Source: an uncultured cyanobacterium (lineage in GTDB: Bacteria > Cyanobacteriota > Cyanobacteriia > PCC-6307 > Cyanobiaceae). Taken from it: a DNA stretch of 64,000 bases. The stretch lies in contig CAIZQU010000109.1 in the NCBI GenBank assembly GCA_903935205.1, positions 40,210-104,209 of the forward strand, read 5' to 3'. The position numbers and the translations under genes were made by a program. Below, in pieces: positions 1-10,913 of the stretch. Numbering within the stretch: the stretch's first letter is position 1; every line of letters starts with the position of its first letter. A model generated the notes under the pieces. That model saw nothing but the letters and a program-made list of their open reading frames with translations. It made no database searches and was not told where the DNA came from.

Positions 1-87
1 CGGCAGCTGCTCCAGGTGATCGAGGGCCAGACGCCCGAATCAAGCGGTGCCTTCCTGGCCTGGGATGGTCAGCCGATCCCCTGGTGA
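1..87 (+). CDS. C-terminal end of a short-chain dehydrogenase (partial, runs off left edge)
   Basis: Open frame from base 1: RQLLQVIEGQTPESSGAFLAWDGQPIPW-stop; the G-x-F-x-x-W-D-G-x-x-I-P-W ending is typical of one SDR group. Confidence 0.55.
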   Translation, partial: RQLLQVIEGQTPESSGAFLAWDGQPIPW

Positions 88-104
88 GGACGGTGCCGCC
101 GGGC

Positions 105-512
105 CTAGGGAGCGGCATGGCGCTGCAGGATTTCCAGGGGGATCACCTCCAGCGTTCCCTGTTCACAGGCCTCGAGCCGGACCGGCGGCGCCATGCCGTC
201 CTCATAGGCCTCCAGCCAGCGGCTGGCGCAGACGCACCAGGCATCGCCCGGGCGGAGGCCTGGAAAGCCCCAGGCTGGCGCGGGAGAGCTGAGGTCGTTG
301 CCCTGGGCGCGGGTGTAGCTCAGGAAGGCCTCGTTGACCACACAGCAGACCGTGTGCCGCCCCAGATCGGCGGGATCGGTCTGGCAATAGCCGTCGCGGA
401 ACCAGCCGGTGAGGGGTGCGCAGCTGCAGAGCTTCAGGCTGCCCCCCAGGACATTGCGGGCTGTGACGGCCGTGGCCTGCTCGGAGGCGGGTTCATCCGG
501 GGCAGAGGTCAT
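105..512 (-). CDS. DUF2237 family protein
   Basis: ORF 105..560(-), likely start MTSAPDEP; NVLGGSLKLCSCAPLTGWFRDGYC motif. Confidence 0.8.
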   Translation of the reverse strand: MTSAPDEPASEQATAVTARNVLGGSLKLCSCAPLTGWFRDGYCQTDPADLGRHTVCCVVNEAFLSYTRAQGNDLSSPAPAWGFPGLRPGDAWCVCASRWLEAYEDGMAPPVRLEACEQGTLEVIPLEILQRHAAP

Positions 513-647
513 GGTGAGAAAGGAGAGACGGGCGGGTGAGTCTGAAAGAGACGGGCACAAAAAGCTGACGGGGAGTTGACGGATTCCGGGGGGTAGGCGT
601 TAAAGGTCTTTCATCCAACCCGACCCCCGTCCAAGCGCGCGCCCTTC

Positions 648-875
648 ATGATCTGGGATTTCACCGAGGATGCGGCCTTTCTGGCCCTCTGCGACGCCTA
701 CAAGGAAAGTGGTGAACCCTCCGCCATGGAGTTCCTCGCCCATGGCGAAGGTGCGTTCCACTTTCAGGAGCTCTGCCAGAACGCCGCCGGCGAGGGCATG
801 GACCTCAGCGACTCCGACGACCTGGAAGACTTCCAGCAGGAGGTGATCGATTCCCTCGAACAGCTCTGCTCCTGA
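648..875 (+). CDS. small acidic conserved hypothetical protein
   Basis: 75 aa ORF MIWDFTEDAAFLALCDAYKESGEPS..., sits cleanly between neighbours. Confidence 0.6.
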   Translation: MIWDFTEDAAFLALCDAYKESGEPSAMEFLAHGEGAFHFQELCQNAAGEGMDLSDSDDLEDFQQEVIDSLEQLCS

Positions 876-917
876 TCCGCTGCGGTTCCCCGCCGGGGGA
901 ACCGCCCGGGTGCGGGC

Positions 918-1190
918 TCAGCCGTAGAAGAAGGCCACCTCTTTCTCCTTCAGCCCCTCCCAGCCTGCCTGCTGCAGCCGGGCATCGAGGGTGGCCTGGT
1001 CGAAATGCTTGGCGCCGGTGCGCACGATGCGGTTGCGCATCGATTTCTTCACGCCGCTGCGGGCGCGGGCATTCTCCAGGGCCATCACCTCGTTGTAGAG
1101 GGCGAGCATCGGCTCGGGAAGCGGCGTGCCGTCGAGATCGAGGCCTGCGGCGATGGCGTCATCGACGCCAGAGGGTCCGGCAATCGCCAT
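918..1190 (-). CDS. cyanobacterial conserved hypothetical (DUF4090-like)
   Basis: MAIAGPSGVDDAIAAGLDLDG...VKKSMRNRIVRTGAKHFDQ...GWEGLKEKEVAFFYG; family name from memory. Confidence 0.6.
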   Translation of the reverse strand: MAIAGPSGVDDAIAAGLDLDGTPLPEPMLALYNEVMALENARARSGVKKSMRNRIVRTGAKHFDQATLDARLQQAGWEGLKEKEVAFFYG

Positions 1191-1498
1191 GGGGAGCTGG
1201 GTGGAAAGGCAAGAGCCTGCCACGGCCGGTGGGGCCTGCGCTTGGTGCTGGCTGCTGTGGCAGGCCAGGGACGCAGGGAATGGACCCCCGGGGCGGGGGG
1301 ATCGCTTGCGGCAGGCCCCGGCTCGATGACCCCTCAGGCTCCGTGCGGCCTGTCAAGCGGATCGATGGCCGCCTCTCCGCGGATCCCCTGAGGCCGCCGC
1401 TGTTGAGCAGGGCGCGGGCTCAGGGGCTGGTCCGGGGCTTGGTGGTTCGGGTGATCGTGGTTCGGGTGATGGCGATCCCTGGCCCCGGGCCACCTCCC

Positions 1499-4400
1499 TC
1501 AGGCGCTGAAGTAACGGGCCCGGCTGTGCAGGGCCACCAGGGCCGTGGTGCTCTGTTCCGGCTCGAGCTGGTCGCTTTCATCCATGCGCAGTCCGATCCG
1601 TTGGGCGCCGAGCCAGGCCAGTTGCTGGCGTGAGTCGCCCACATTCGGGCAGGCCGGATAGCCGAAGGAATAGCGGCTGCCGCGGTAGCGCTGGGCCAGC
1701 ACGTCCCGGAGCGCCATGTCGCGGGGATCGGGCCAGCCCAGCTCGCGGCGGATGCGGGCATGGACCCATTCGGCGAGGGCTTCGGCCATCTGCACCGCCA
1801 GGCCATGGAAGTAGAGATAGTCGCTGTAGCGGTCGGCGCTGAACAGCTCGCGGGCGTACTGGGTGGCCTTCTCACCCATGGTCACCGCCTGCATCGGCAG
1901 CACATCGCTGGGGCGGCCAGGACCCGGACCGACGGGTTCGAGGTCGTTGTAGAAGTCAGCGATGCAATAGCGATTGCCGGCCCGTTGGCGCGGCAGCTCG
2001 AAGCGTCCGAGCAGGCCCTGGGCCATCGACGGCGCCGCCAGGGGCTCCATCCCGGCCGGATCGAACACCAGCACCGCGTTGCCCTGGCGTCCGCAGGGGA
2101 AGTAGCCGTAGGCCACCCTCGGCGTCAGCAGCCCCTCGCTGAGGCAGCGCTCCATCCACTCCGCCAGCACGGGTTCGGCCTTGGCGGCGAGCATCGCTTC
2201 GTAGTCGTCGCGACTCTGCTGTTGCGCCTTGCGCAGCTGCCACTGGCCGGCGAAGAGGGCCTGGCGGTCGAGATAGGCGAACACCTCCTCCAGGTTGATC
2301 TCCGTCTCATCCAGCACCCGCGAACCCCAGAACGGGGGCACGGGGGAGGGTTCGGCAGCGACCGCTTCGGAGCGGTGGTCGTTGGTCGCTGCGGCGCTGC
2401 CGTTCGCCGCCGCCAGGGTCTCGGCCGGTTCCGCCGTCGCAGTGGCTGGGGCCGCGGCGGACTGGCCGTCATCAGGCTCGCCCGCTTCGCTGCTGGCCAG
2501 GCCCAGGCCTTCGGGAGCGCCATCGAGGAAGCCGAGGCGATCGTCCCAGCGGCCAGCGGCCTTGGCCTCCATCAACCCATCCATGAAGCGCAGATCGGCG
2601 AAGGCATCGCGGCCGTAGATCACCTGACCCTCGTAGGCCTGCCGGCAATCCCCATGCACGAAACGGGGGGTGAGAGCAGCACCGCCGAGGATCACCGGAA
2701 CGTGGATGCCGGCCTGGTTGAAGCTGATCAGATTCTCCTTCATAAACGCGGTGGATTTGACCAACAACCCACTCATCGCGATGCAATCAGCCTGATGGAG
2801 TTGCTGGGCTTCGATGATCGCCTCCACGCTCTGCTTGATGCCGAGGTTGATGACTTGATAGCCATTATTGGTGAGGATGATGTCGACAAGGTTCTTGCCG
2901 ATATCGTGCACATCGCCCTTGACGGTGGCGATCAGAAACTTGCCTTTACCCGCGCTGGTCTCTCCATTCTCCTGCTTCTCCATGTGGGGTTCAAGGAAGG
3001 CGACGGCGGCCTTCATCGTTTCGGCGCTTTGCAGCACGAACGGCAACTGCATCTGTCCGGAACCGAACAGATCGCCTACCACCTTCATGCCGTCGAGCAG
3101 GAAGGTGTTGATGATCTGCAGGGGTGGGTAGCTGGTCAACGCCTCATTCAGGGCTGATTCCAGGCCGATCCGCTCGCCATCGATGATGTGCTGCTTGAGG
3201 CGCTCCTCGACCGGTAGATCGGCCAGGGATGGTCCCGACGCCCTGGCCTCCTTGGCCGACACCCCTTCGAACAGGGTGGTCAGGGAGGTGAGGGGGTCGT
3301 AGCTGCAGATGCCGTTCTCGAAGCGGCGACGGTCGTAGATCAGATCGCGGCAGACCTGCTGGTGCTCCTCGCTGATCTTGACCAGCGGCAGGATCTTGGC
3401 CGGGCTGACGATCGCCGCATCCATGCCGGCCTGGCAGCAATCGTGCAGGAAGACGGAATTGAGCACGATCCGCGCCGCCGGCGAGAGGCCGAAGCTGACG
3501 TTGCTGACCCCCAGCACCACATGCACACCCGGCAGCTCATTGCGAATCCGGCGAATCGCTTCGACCGTGGCAGCCCCGTTGAGGCGATCCTCCTCAATAC
3601 CGGTCGAAATCGGCAGGGCGAGGGGGTCGTAGAAGATTTCGTGGGCCGGGATGCCGAATTCCAGAGCGTCGCGATAGGCGCGCTGGGCGATGGCAAATTT
3701 GCGCTCGGCGCTGCGCGCCATCCCCTCCTCATCGATGGTGCCGATCACCACACCGGCGCCGTAGGAACGGGCCAGTTCAAGAACGCGGAAGAAACGTTCA
3801 TCGCCATCCTCATAGTTGGTGGAGTTGAGGATGCACTTGCCGCCAGCCACCTTGAGGCCGGCCTCCATCTTCTGCCATTCGGTGGAATCAAGCATCAGCG
3901 GCAGGTTGACATTCGTCACCAGCCGACTGACCAGTTCCTTCATGTCGCGCTCGCCATCGCGGCCGACATAATCGACATTCACATCGAGAACATGGGCATT
4001 CTCCTTGACCTGGTTGCGACCCACGGCCACCAGACCATCCCAGTCCTCGTCGGCCAGAAGTTCACGCACCTTCTTCGAGCCGCTGGCATTGAGGCGCTCG
4101 CCGATGATCAGGAATGAATTGTCCTGGTGATAGGGGGTGATGCCGTAGATCGAGGCGGCCGCTGGCTCATAGCGCAGCGATGGCCGCGGTCCATCGGTCT
4201 CTGTTCGATGGGCAGCGTCAGCACCGCGCACCGGACGCTCGGCGGGGTGGAGTTCGGCAGCCAGTTCAGCCAGGGCGCCGATGTGGGCCGGGGTGGTGCC
4301 GCAACAGCCGCCGATCACCTGCACGCCGAGGTCTTCAACGAAGTGCAGCAGTTGCATCTTCATTTCCACCGGTGTCAGCCGGTAGTGGGCCACACCACCG

Positions 4401-5203
4401 ATGTTCTCGGGCAGGCCGGCGTTAGGGATGCAGCTCACCACGAAGGGGCTATGGGCACTGAGGTAGCGCATGTGCTCCTTCATCTGCTCCGGTCCGGTGG
4501 CGCAGTTGAGGCCGAGCACATCGATTCGGAAGGGCTCAAGAATCGCTACGACCGCGGCGATATCCGACCCCACCAGCATCGTGCCGGTGGTTTCCATCGT
4601 CACGCTGACCATCAACGGCCGGCGCTGGCCGGCCTCGCTGAAGGCCTCCTCAATGCCCTGGAGTGCGGCCTTGATCTGCAGTACATCCTGGCAGGTCTCG
4701 ACGATGAAGAGATCGACATCGCCGGCGAGCAGGCCGGCAGCCTGCTCGCGGAACGAAGCCTTCATCGTGTCGAAATCGATGTGACCGAGCGTAGGAAGTT
4801 TGGTGGTGGGCCCGATCGACCCCGCCACAAACCTTGGCTTCTCGGGGGTGGAGAACGCATCGGCCATCTCGCGGGCCAGTTCGGCGGCGCGTTTGTTGAT
4901 GGCGTAGGCCTGATCCTGCAGGTCGTATTCCGCCAGCACGATCGAGGCGGCACCGAAGGTGTCGGTCTCGATCACATCAGCCCCCACCTCCAGAAACTGG
5001 CGATGGACCGCCTGCACGGCGTCCGGCCTGGTGAAGACGAGATTTTCGTTGCAGCCCTCCAGGGCCGGACCGCCGAAGTCGTCGGCGGTGAGGTTCATCT
5101 GCTGCAGCGAGGTGCCGGTGGCTCCGTCGAAGACCAGCACCGGCCTGGAGGGGGCGTGGAGCCGCTCAAGGAAACCGACCCGGCCGGTGATGGTGGCGGT
5201 CAT
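1499..5203 (-). CDS. metH: cobalamin-dependent methionine synthase
   Basis: Hcy-binding N-term ([15 protein letters not shown]), [10 protein letters not shown], pterin-binding and B12-binding ([15 protein letters not shown]) domains, C-terminal activation domain. Confidence 0.97.
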   Translation of the reverse strand: MTATITGRVGFLERLHAPSRPVLVFDGATGTSLQQMNLTADDFGGPALEGCNENLVFTRPDAVQAVHRQFLEVGADVIETDTFGAASIVLAEYDLQDQAYAINKRAAELAREMADAFSTPEKPRFVAGSIGPTTKLPTLGHIDFDTMKASFREQAAGLLAGDVDLFIVETCQDVLQIKAALQGIEEAFSEAGQRRPLMVSVTMETTGTMLVGSDIAAVVAILEPFRIDVLGLNCATGPEQMKEHMRYLSAHSPFVVSCIPNAGLPENIGGVAHYRLTPVEMKMQLLHFVEDLGVQVIGGCCGTTPAHIGALAELAAELHPAERPVRGADAAHRTETDGPRPSLRYEPAAASIYGITPYHQDNSFLIIGERLNASGSKKVRELLADEDWDGLVAVGRNQVKENAHVLDVNVDYVGRDGERDMKELVSRLVTNVNLPLMLDSTEWQKMEAGLKVAGGKCILNSTNYEDGDERFFRVLELARSYGAGVVIGTIDEEGMARSAERKFAIAQRAYRDALEFGIPAHEIFYDPLALPISTGIEEDRLNGAATVEAIRRIRNELPGVHVVLGVSNVSFGLSPAARIVLNSVFLHDCCQAGMDAAIVSPAKILPLVKISEEHQQVCRDLIYDRRRFENGICSYDPLTSLTTLFEGVSAKEARASGPSLADLPVEERLKQHIIDGERIGLESALNEALTSYPPLQIINTFLLDGMKVVGDLFGSGQMQLPFVLQSAETMKAAVAFLEPHMEKQENGETSAGKGKFLIATVKGDVHDIGKNLVDIILTNNGYQVINLGIKQSVEAIIEAQQLHQADCIAMSGLLVKSTAFMKENLISFNQAGIHVPVILGGAALTPRFVHGDCRQAYEGQVIYGRDAFADLRFMDGLMEAKAAGRWDDRLGFLDGAPEGLGLASSEAGEPDDGQSAAAPATATAEPAETLAAANGSAAATNDHRSEAVAAEPSPVPPFWGSRVLDETEINLEEVFAYLDRQALFAGQWQLRKAQQQSRDDYEAMLAAKAEPVLAEWMERCLSEGLLTPRVAYGYFPCGRQGNAVLVFDPAGMEPLAAPSMAQGLLGRFELPRQRAGNRYCIADFYNDLEPVGPGPGRPSDVLPMQAVTMGEKATQYARELFSADRYSDYLYFHGLAVQMAEALAEWVHARIRRELGWPDPRDMALRDVLAQRYRGSRYSFGYPACPNVGDSRQQLAWLGAQRIGLRMDESDQLEPEQSTTALVALHSRARYFSA

Positions 5204-6120
5204 CAGGATGCGAGGCGAATTCGGGTCACCCAATGCTCATAGTCGGGATCGCGGCCGAGCGTGATCGTGGTCAGACGGTCCCTCAGCCTCTCCATCACCG
5301 GCCGGTGGGTGGGCAGATCGGTCGTCTCCAGCCGCCGGACCGGTGTCACCCTGGCGGCGGTGCCGCTGAGGAAGACCTCATCGGCGACGAACAGCTCGGT
5401 CTTGTCGACCGGTCGCTCCAGCACCGGGATGTCCATGGCTCTGGCCAGGTCGAGGATGCTGGCGCGGGTGATGCCCTCGAGAATGTCCTGGTCCACCGAG
5501 GGCGTGATCAGCACCCCATCGCGGACGATGAACAGGTTCATGCCGCTCGCCTCGCTCACCTTGCCGCGGCTGTTGAGCAGCAGGGCTTCGTCGAACCCGC
5601 TCTTCACCGCTTCCGTCTTGGCCAGGGAGCTGGTGATGTACGCACCGCTGATCTTGCCCCGCAGCGGCAGGGAGCGGTCCTCCTGGCGGGTCCAGCTGCT
5701 GAAGCGACAGCTGACGCCTTCGGGCGAGAGGTAATCGCCCATTTCGATGCCGTAGATCAGAAAATCGGTCTCCACATCGTGCAGCCGTGGCGAGATGCCC
5801 AGGCCGCAGGTGTAGACGAATGGTCGTAGGTAGAAGGGCTTGCGCGGCCGGTTGGCCTGCAGGAAGGCCTGGATGGCGCCGTGCACCGTCTCCTCGCTCA
5901 GCTCCGTCAGCAGCAGCCTGGCGCTCTGGGTGAGCCGACGGGCGTGGCGGTCCGCCCGGAACAGCAGCACCTCGTCCGGGTCGTCCGGATTGGGCAGGCC
6001 GCGCATGCCGCCGAAGGCGCCGGTGCCGTAGTGGAGCGCATGGGTGGCCACCGAAAGGGTGGCCTCGGCAAAGGGGACACAGGCTCCGCCGAACCAGGCA
6101 TAGGGGAGGAATTGATGCAT
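5203..6120 (-). CDS. ilvE: branched-chain amino acid aminotransferase
   Basis: 305 aa class IV aminotransferase ([33 protein letters not shown]); ATGA overlap with metH start. Confidence 0.92.
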   Translation of the reverse strand: MHQFLPYAWFGGACVPFAEATLSVATHALHYGTGAFGGMRGLPNPDDPDEVLLFRADRHARRLTQSARLLLTELSEETVHGAIQAFLQANRPRKPFYLRPFVYTCGLGISPRLHDVETDFLIYGIEMGDYLSPEGVSCRFSSWTRQEDRSLPLRGKISGAYITSSLAKTEAVKSGFDEALLLNSRGKVSEASGMNLFIVRDGVLITPSVDQDILEGITRASILDLARAMDIPVLERPVDKTELFVADEVFLSGTAARVTPVRRLETTDLPTHRPVMERLRDRLTTITLGRDPDYEHWVTRIRLAS

Positions 6121-6173
6121 GGCGGCGGGTGCGGGCGCTGCGATCTTCTCACCGCACCCAGCAGGATGGGGCG

Positions 6174-9100
6174 ATGCACAGACTGGCGGCGATACCGGGC
6201 CTGGATGATGGCTCCGGCGGCGATGGCCGGAGCGCGGCCTACGTGGAGCAGCCGCCGGCGCCGGTGCTGCTGCTCAGCAGCGCCGACACCGACCTGGTGG
6301 CCGTGGCGGCCCTGTTGCGGCAGCGGCCCGGCCTGCTGCCGGAAGAGCTGCGGGCCCTGAACCTGGCGGCCCTCGCCCACCCCGCGGTGATCGACCACTA
6401 CCGCGCCACCACCCTGCCCGCGGCCCGGGTCGTGCTGGTGCGGCTGCTGGGGGGCCGGGGCCATTGGTCCTATGGGATCGAGCAGCTGCGGGCCTGGGCC
6501 GCGGAGCCGGATCCCCAGGGCCGCCGCCGGCAGCTGCTGCTCGTGGCCGGCACCGCCGAGCACGACGGGGAGCTGGCCGGGCTGGGCACCGTGCCGCCGG
6601 AGCTGGCGATGGCCCTGGGGAGCTGCCTGCGCCAGGGCGGCACCGACAACCTGCTGGCGGTACTGGCGGTGCTGGCCTCCCTGTTGCGGGGGGAGATGCC
6701 CGCTCCCCCCAGGGCCGTGGCGGCCCCCGATCCCCTGCCCCACGATTGGCGTCAGGAAGCGGGTCCCAGGGTGGGGGTGATCCTCTACCGCGCCCTGCTC
6801 CAGGCCGGCGACACGGCCCTGATGGAAGCCTGCCTGGAGGAGCTGCGCCGCCAGGGGCTCTGTCCCCGGGGGCTGTGGGTGAGCAGCCTGCGGGACCCGG
6901 CGGTGCAGCAGGGGGTGGGCGACCTGCTGGGGCGGGAGCAGGTCGATGCGGTGCTCTGCGGCACCGGCTTTGCCTCGGTGCAATTCGAGGAGGCCGGCCT
7001 TGGGGCACCCCTGTGGGATCAGCTCGGTGTGCCGGTGCTGCAGATGCTCTGCAGCGGTCGCTGCCGCAACGACTGGCAGGGCAGCGCGATCGGCCTGGGG
7101 CCCCTCGATCTCAGCCTGCAGGTGGCCCTGCCGGAGCTCGATGGGCGGATCGGCACCCGGGTGGGTGCCTTCAAGGAGCTGGCTGAGGCCAGCACCAGCC
7201 TGGCCACGGCCCTGCAGGAGCTGCGGCCGGAGCCGGAGCGGCTGGCCTGGATCGTGGCCCTGACCCACGGCTGGATCCGCCTGCGCCGCACCCCGGCCCG
7301 GGAGCGGCGGCTGGCCCTGGTGCTCGCCAACTACCCCACCCGTGACAGCCGGCTGGCCAATGGCGTCGGTCTCGACACCCCAGCCAGCACGGTGGCGATG
7401 CTGCACTGGCTGGCGGAGGCCGGCTACGACCTTGGCAGCGAGCCGCTGCCGCAGGATGGCGACGCCCTGATCCACCGGATGCTGGAGGGGCGCAGCAACG
7501 ATCCCGGCAGCGGCCATCGCCGGCCCCTCTGCCATCTCAACCTGGCCACCTACCACGACTGGTATGGGGGCCTTCCCGGGGAGGGTCGGCAACGGCTGGA
7601 GCGGGTCTGGAGCGCCCCGGAGGCCGATGCGGGATTGGAGGCGGGCCCCGATGGTCCGGCCTTTGCGGTGCGGGGGCTGCGCTTCGGCAACGTGGTGGTC
7701 CTGATCCAGCCGGAGCGGGGCTACGACCGGGACCCCTCGCTCAACTACCACAGCCCCGATCTGCCCCCCACCCACGCCTATCTGGCCCAATACCTGTGGT
7801 TGCGCCAGTGTTTCGCCGCCCATGCCGTGGTGCATGTGGGCAAGCACGGCAATCTCGAATGGCTGCCGGGCAAGGGGGTGGGCCTCTCGGCCGACTGCTT
7901 CCCCGAGTGGGCCCTGGGACCCCTGCCGCATCTCTATCCCTTCATCGTCAACGACCCCGGTGAGGGCAGCCAGGCCAAGCGCCGCGCCCAGGCGGTGATC
8001 GTCGACCACCTCACCCCGCCGCTGGGCCGTGCTGGTCTCCACGGGCCGCTGCGCTCCCTGGAGGCGCTGCTGGATGAGTACTGGGAAGCGGTGCAGCTCG
8101 GCGGCGCAAGGGCCGGGGCATTGCGTCAGCAGCTGGCGGAGCAGCTGGCGGATCTGGATCTGCCGATGGCGAGCGGCCTCGCCGATCTGGAGGCGCGGCT
8201 GGATGCGGCCGATGGCTATCTCTGCGAGCTGAAGGAGGCCCAGATCCGCCTGGGGCTCCACCGCTTCGGCCAGCTGCCGGAAGCGGAGCTGCTCACCGAA
8301 CTGCTTCTCTGTCTGGCTCGGGCGCCCCAGGCTGGTCGGCCGGGGCTGACCCAGGCGATCGCCCGCGACCTGGGTCTCGACTGCGATCCCTGGGCCGATC
8401 CGGAGGAGGAACCGCTGACGGAGGCGGATCGGCTGCGGCTCGGCGGCCCCGGGGCCGGGGCGGGCCTGAGGCGGGTGGGGGATGGGGTGGCCCTGCTGGA
8501 GGAGCGGGCCCTGGCGCTGTTGCGTCCCCTGGTTCTGGCTGGGGAGGGGGGCACGGATGGCTGGGCTGCTGCTGTGGGTTCCCGCACGGCGGGTTCCCGC
8601 TCGGTGGGTTCGCGGCCAGCGGCTGGCTGCGATGGTCCCGGCCCCGGGGAGGGTGGCGCTGGGGGGAGCGGTTTTGCTGGGCTCAGCGGCGCCGGCGAGC
8701 CTGGCCCCACGGCCATCGGCTCAGCAGCAGCGGCCGCCGCCGGCGGGCCCGGTTCGGGCCGGATCAGCCGGATCAGCGGGAGCGACCCTGGCTCCACGGC
8801 GTCAGGTTGGCCGTCATCGTCGGGATCGGAGGCGCCAGGCCCTTTCCTGCCCGGCCCCGCCAGTGCCGAGGCCCTGGACCATCTGCGCCGCGACCTGTTG
8901 CCCCGTCTGCGGCTCTGCGGCGAGGCGGAACGGCTCGCCTTCCTGAAGGGCCTGGAGGGCGGTCGCATCGCCGCTGGACCCTCCGGAGCCCCCAGCCGCG
9001 GCCGGCCGGATCTGCTCCCCACCGGCCGCAACTTCTACAGCGTCGATCTGCGCGGTCTGCCGACGGAAGCGGCCTGGGATCTGGGCCGGCGCAGCGCCGA

Positions 9101-10211
9101 GCTGCTGCTCGAATTGCATCGGCTCGATCAGGGCGAGGACCTGCGCTGCCTGGCCCTGTCGGTGTGGGGCACGGCGACGATGCGCAACGGCGGCGAGGAC
9201 ATCGCCCAGGCCCTGGCCCTGATGGGGGTGCGGCCGGTGTGGGATGGGCCGACCCGGCGGCTGGTGGACGTGGAGGTGATCCCCCTGGGCGTGCTGGGGC
9301 GGCCGCGGGTGGATGTGACCCTGCGCATCTCCGGCCTGTTCCGCGATGCCTTTCCCCAGCTGGTGGGCTGGTTCAACCGGGCCACGCGGCTGGTGGCCGG
9401 CCTCGGCGAGGAGGGGCCCGCCAATCCCCTGGCTGTTGCCGCCGCCCGGGAGGGGCGTTGGGGGCGGGTGTGGGGATCGGCGCCGGGGGCCTACGGCGCT
9501 GGCCTTCAGGGGTTGATCGACTCCGGCCAGTGGGAGGAGCGGGCCGATCTGGCCGAGGCCTACATGGGCTGGAGCCAGTGGCGCTACGACGGCGAGGCCC
9601 TGGTCGCAGGCGGCGGCGCCGGCGATCTGCAGGGGCACCTGGATCGGGAGGGGCTGGAACGGCGGCTGGCGACGGTGGAGGTGGTCCTCCACAACCAGGA
9701 CAACCGCGAGCACGACCTGCTCGACTCCGACGATTACTACCAGTTCCAGGGCGGGCTCAGCGCTGCGGTCGAACGCCAGCGGGGCCAGGCCCCGGCCCTG
9801 TGGTTCGGCGATCACTCCCGCCAGGCCCGGCCGCGGCTGCACCGGCTGGAACGGGAGTTCGACAAGGTGATCCGCTCGCGCCTGCTCAACCCCCGCTGGA
9901 TCGAAGCCATGGCTGAACATGGCTACAAGGGCGGTTTCGAGATGGCGGCCAGCCTCGACTACCTGTTTGCCTATGACGCCAGCACCGGCCGGGTACCGCC
10001 ATGGAGCTACGGCGCCCTGAGCCTCACCTGGCTGGCCTCGGAGGCGGTGCTGAGCTTTCTGCGCCGCAGCAATCCCTGGGCCCTGCGGGACATGGCCGAA
10101 CGGCTGCTGGAGGCGCACCACCGGGGCCTGTGGCGCGATCCGGACGCTGGCGAGATCGACCGGCTGAAGGCTCTGGTGCTGGAGAGCGAGGGTCTGATCG
10201 AAACCAGTTGA
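6174..10211 (+). CDS. cobN: cobaltochelatase subunit CobN / magnesium-chelatase H-like
   Basis: HVGKHGNLEWLPGKGVGLS, GRNFYSVDLRGLPTEAAWDLG, GTATMRNGGEDIAQALALMGVRPVWD; likely start MHRLAAIPGL. Confidence 0.93.
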   Translation: MHRLAAIPGLDDGSGGDGRSAAYVEQPPAPVLLLSSADTDLVAVAALLRQRPGLLPEELRALNLAALAHPAVIDHYRATTLPAARVVLVRLLGGRGHWSYGIEQLRAWAAEPDPQGRRRQLLLVAGTAEHDGELAGLGTVPPELAMALGSCLRQGGTDNLLAVLAVLASLLRGEMPAPPRAVAAPDPLPHDWRQEAGPRVGVILYRALLQAGDTALMEACLEELRRQGLCPRGLWVSSLRDPAVQQGVGDLLGREQVDAVLCGTGFASVQFEEAGLGAPLWDQLGVPVLQMLCSGRCRNDWQGSAIGLGPLDLSLQVALPELDGRIGTRVGAFKELAEASTSLATALQELRPEPERLAWIVALTHGWIRLRRTPARERRLALVLANYPTRDSRLANGVGLDTPASTVAMLHWLAEAGYDLGSEPLPQDGDALIHRMLEGRSNDPGSGHRRPLCHLNLATYHDWYGGLPGEGRQRLERVWSAPEADAGLEAGPDGPAFAVRGLRFGNVVVLIQPERGYDRDPSLNYHSPDLPPTHAYLAQYLWLRQCFAAHAVVHVGKHGNLEWLPGKGVGLSADCFPEWALGPLPHLYPFIVNDPGEGSQAKRRAQAVIVDHLTPPLGRAGLHGPLRSLEALLDEYWEAVQLGGARAGALRQQLAEQLADLDLPMASGLADLEARLDAADGYLCELKEAQIRLGLHRFGQLPEAELLTELLLCLARAPQAGRPGLTQAIARDLGLDCDPWADPEEEPLTEADRLRLGGPGAGAGLRRVGDGVALLEERALALLRPLVLAGEGGTDGWAAAVGSRTAGSRSVGSRPAAGCDGPGPGEGGAGGSGFAGLSGAGEPGPTAIGSAAAAAAGGPGSGRISRISGSDPGSTASGWPSSSGSEAPGPFLPGPASAEALDHLRRDLLPRLRLCGEAERLAFLKGLEGGRIAAGPSGAPSRGRPDLLPTGRNFYSVDLRGLPTEAAWDLGRRSAELLLELHRLDQGEDLRCLALSVWGTATMRNGGEDIAQALALMGVRPVWDGPTRRLVDVEVIPLGVLGRPRVDVTLRISGLFRDAFPQLVGWFNRATRLVAGLGEEGPANPLAVAAAREGRWGRVWGSAPGAYGAGLQGLIDSGQWEERADLAEAYMGWSQWRYDGEALVAGGGAGDLQGHLDREGLERRLATVEVVLHNQDNREHDLLDSDDYYQFQGGLSAAVERQRGQAPALWFGDHSRQARPRLHRLEREFDKVIRSRLLNPRWIEAMAEHGYKGGFEMAASLDYLFAYDASTGRVPPWSYGALSLTWLASEAVLSFLRRSNPWALRDMAERLLEAHHRGLWRDPDAGEIDRLKALVLESEGLIETS
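8576..8620 (+). repeat. 15-bp tandem repeat inside cobN (3 units)
   Basis: gggttcccgcacggc / gggttcccgctcggt / gggttcgcggccagc; encodes GSRTA GSRSV GSRPA. Confidence 0.75.
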
Positions 10212-10269
10212 CCGGGGGCCCCTGGCCAGTTGAGCGGGACTCTGGTCAGTTGAGCGGGACCCTGGCCAG
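10201..10269. repeat. 20-bp tandem repeat at cobN 3' end
   Basis: cctggccagttgagcgggac / tctggtcagttgagcgggac / cctggccagg, preceded by a degenerate unit over the cobN stop. Confidence 0.7.
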
Positions 10270-10346
10270 GCCCGCAGCCTCCGCTCCGGGACAACGGAGG
10301 GCTGCGGGGTGCTCGGGGGTCGGCCGTGGGCTTCCGCTGGGTGGGT

Positions 10347-10886
10347 TCAGGCCTGCAGGTCCTTGGCCATGGCCTTGAACGGGTTGATGTCACCCGGCTT
10401 GCCGCCCGGTTGGCTGGTGCCGGGCTGGGGGGCAGCGCCATCGCCGCTGGCCTTGCGGGCCGCCGCCGGAGCCGCAGCGGGGGCATTGACCGCCACCGCT
10501 GCACCCTTCTTGCGCAGGTCGAGCTCCGCCTGGGACATCGGTTTGGCGAAGGTTTTCTTGACCGGCTTGGGCACGCCGCCGGTGAGATTCACCGTCGTGT
10601 CGTCGTCGGTGCTTTCACCGGCCAGGCCAGGGGTGCTGGCTTCGAGGCGGGCCTCCATCGAGGCCACCTCCAGGACGAGTTCCTTCTCGCCCGGGCTGTC
10701 GGCATTGCCGGGGAAGGTGTGGCGGATGCGATTGGAGCGGCGCATGAAAGCCACGTTGCCGAGGCTGCTGGAAGCGTCGGAATCGAGGAAGAAGGCGGAC
10801 TCTTCCTGCTTCGGTTTTGAGACCGGTGCAGGCTGGTTGGTCTTCTCGGAAGCGCGGGAACCCAGGAGGCGATCGAACAGACCCAT
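10347..10886 (-). CDS. cyanobacterial conserved hypothetical protein
   Basis: MGLFDRLLGSRASEKTNQ...SAFFLDSDASSSLGNVAFMRRSNRIRHTFPGN; consistent coding frame. Confidence 0.65.
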   Translation of the reverse strand: MGLFDRLLGSRASEKTNQPAPVSKPKQEESAFFLDSDASSSLGNVAFMRRSNRIRHTFPGNADSPGEKELVLEVASMEARLEASTPGLAGESTDDDTTVNLTGGVPKPVKKTFAKPMSQAELDLRKKGAAVAVNAPAAAPAAARKASGDGAAPQPGTSQPGGKPGDINPFKAMAKDLQA

Positions 10887-10913
10887 CGGCTGCAGGAAAT
10901 CTGTCAGCAAACC

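Noticed and set aside
882-905. Terminator after the 648-875 gene (gcggttcccc-gccg-ggggaaccgc)
   Set aside because: Good stem but no T-tract, so not called as an intrinsic terminator.
1760-5242. Several long + strand ORFs (1760-3157, 3362-4117, 4127-5242)
   Set aside because: Antisense shadows of metH.
6121-6173. Cobalamin riboswitch between ilvE and cobN/metH
   Set aside because: The gap is too short and has no recognisable B12-box; metH is translationally coupled to ilvE.
5907-8261. 784-aa ORF on the - strand
   Set aside because: Antisense shadow of cobN; Pro/Gly/His/Gln-rich with no protein motifs, typical of GC-rich DNA.
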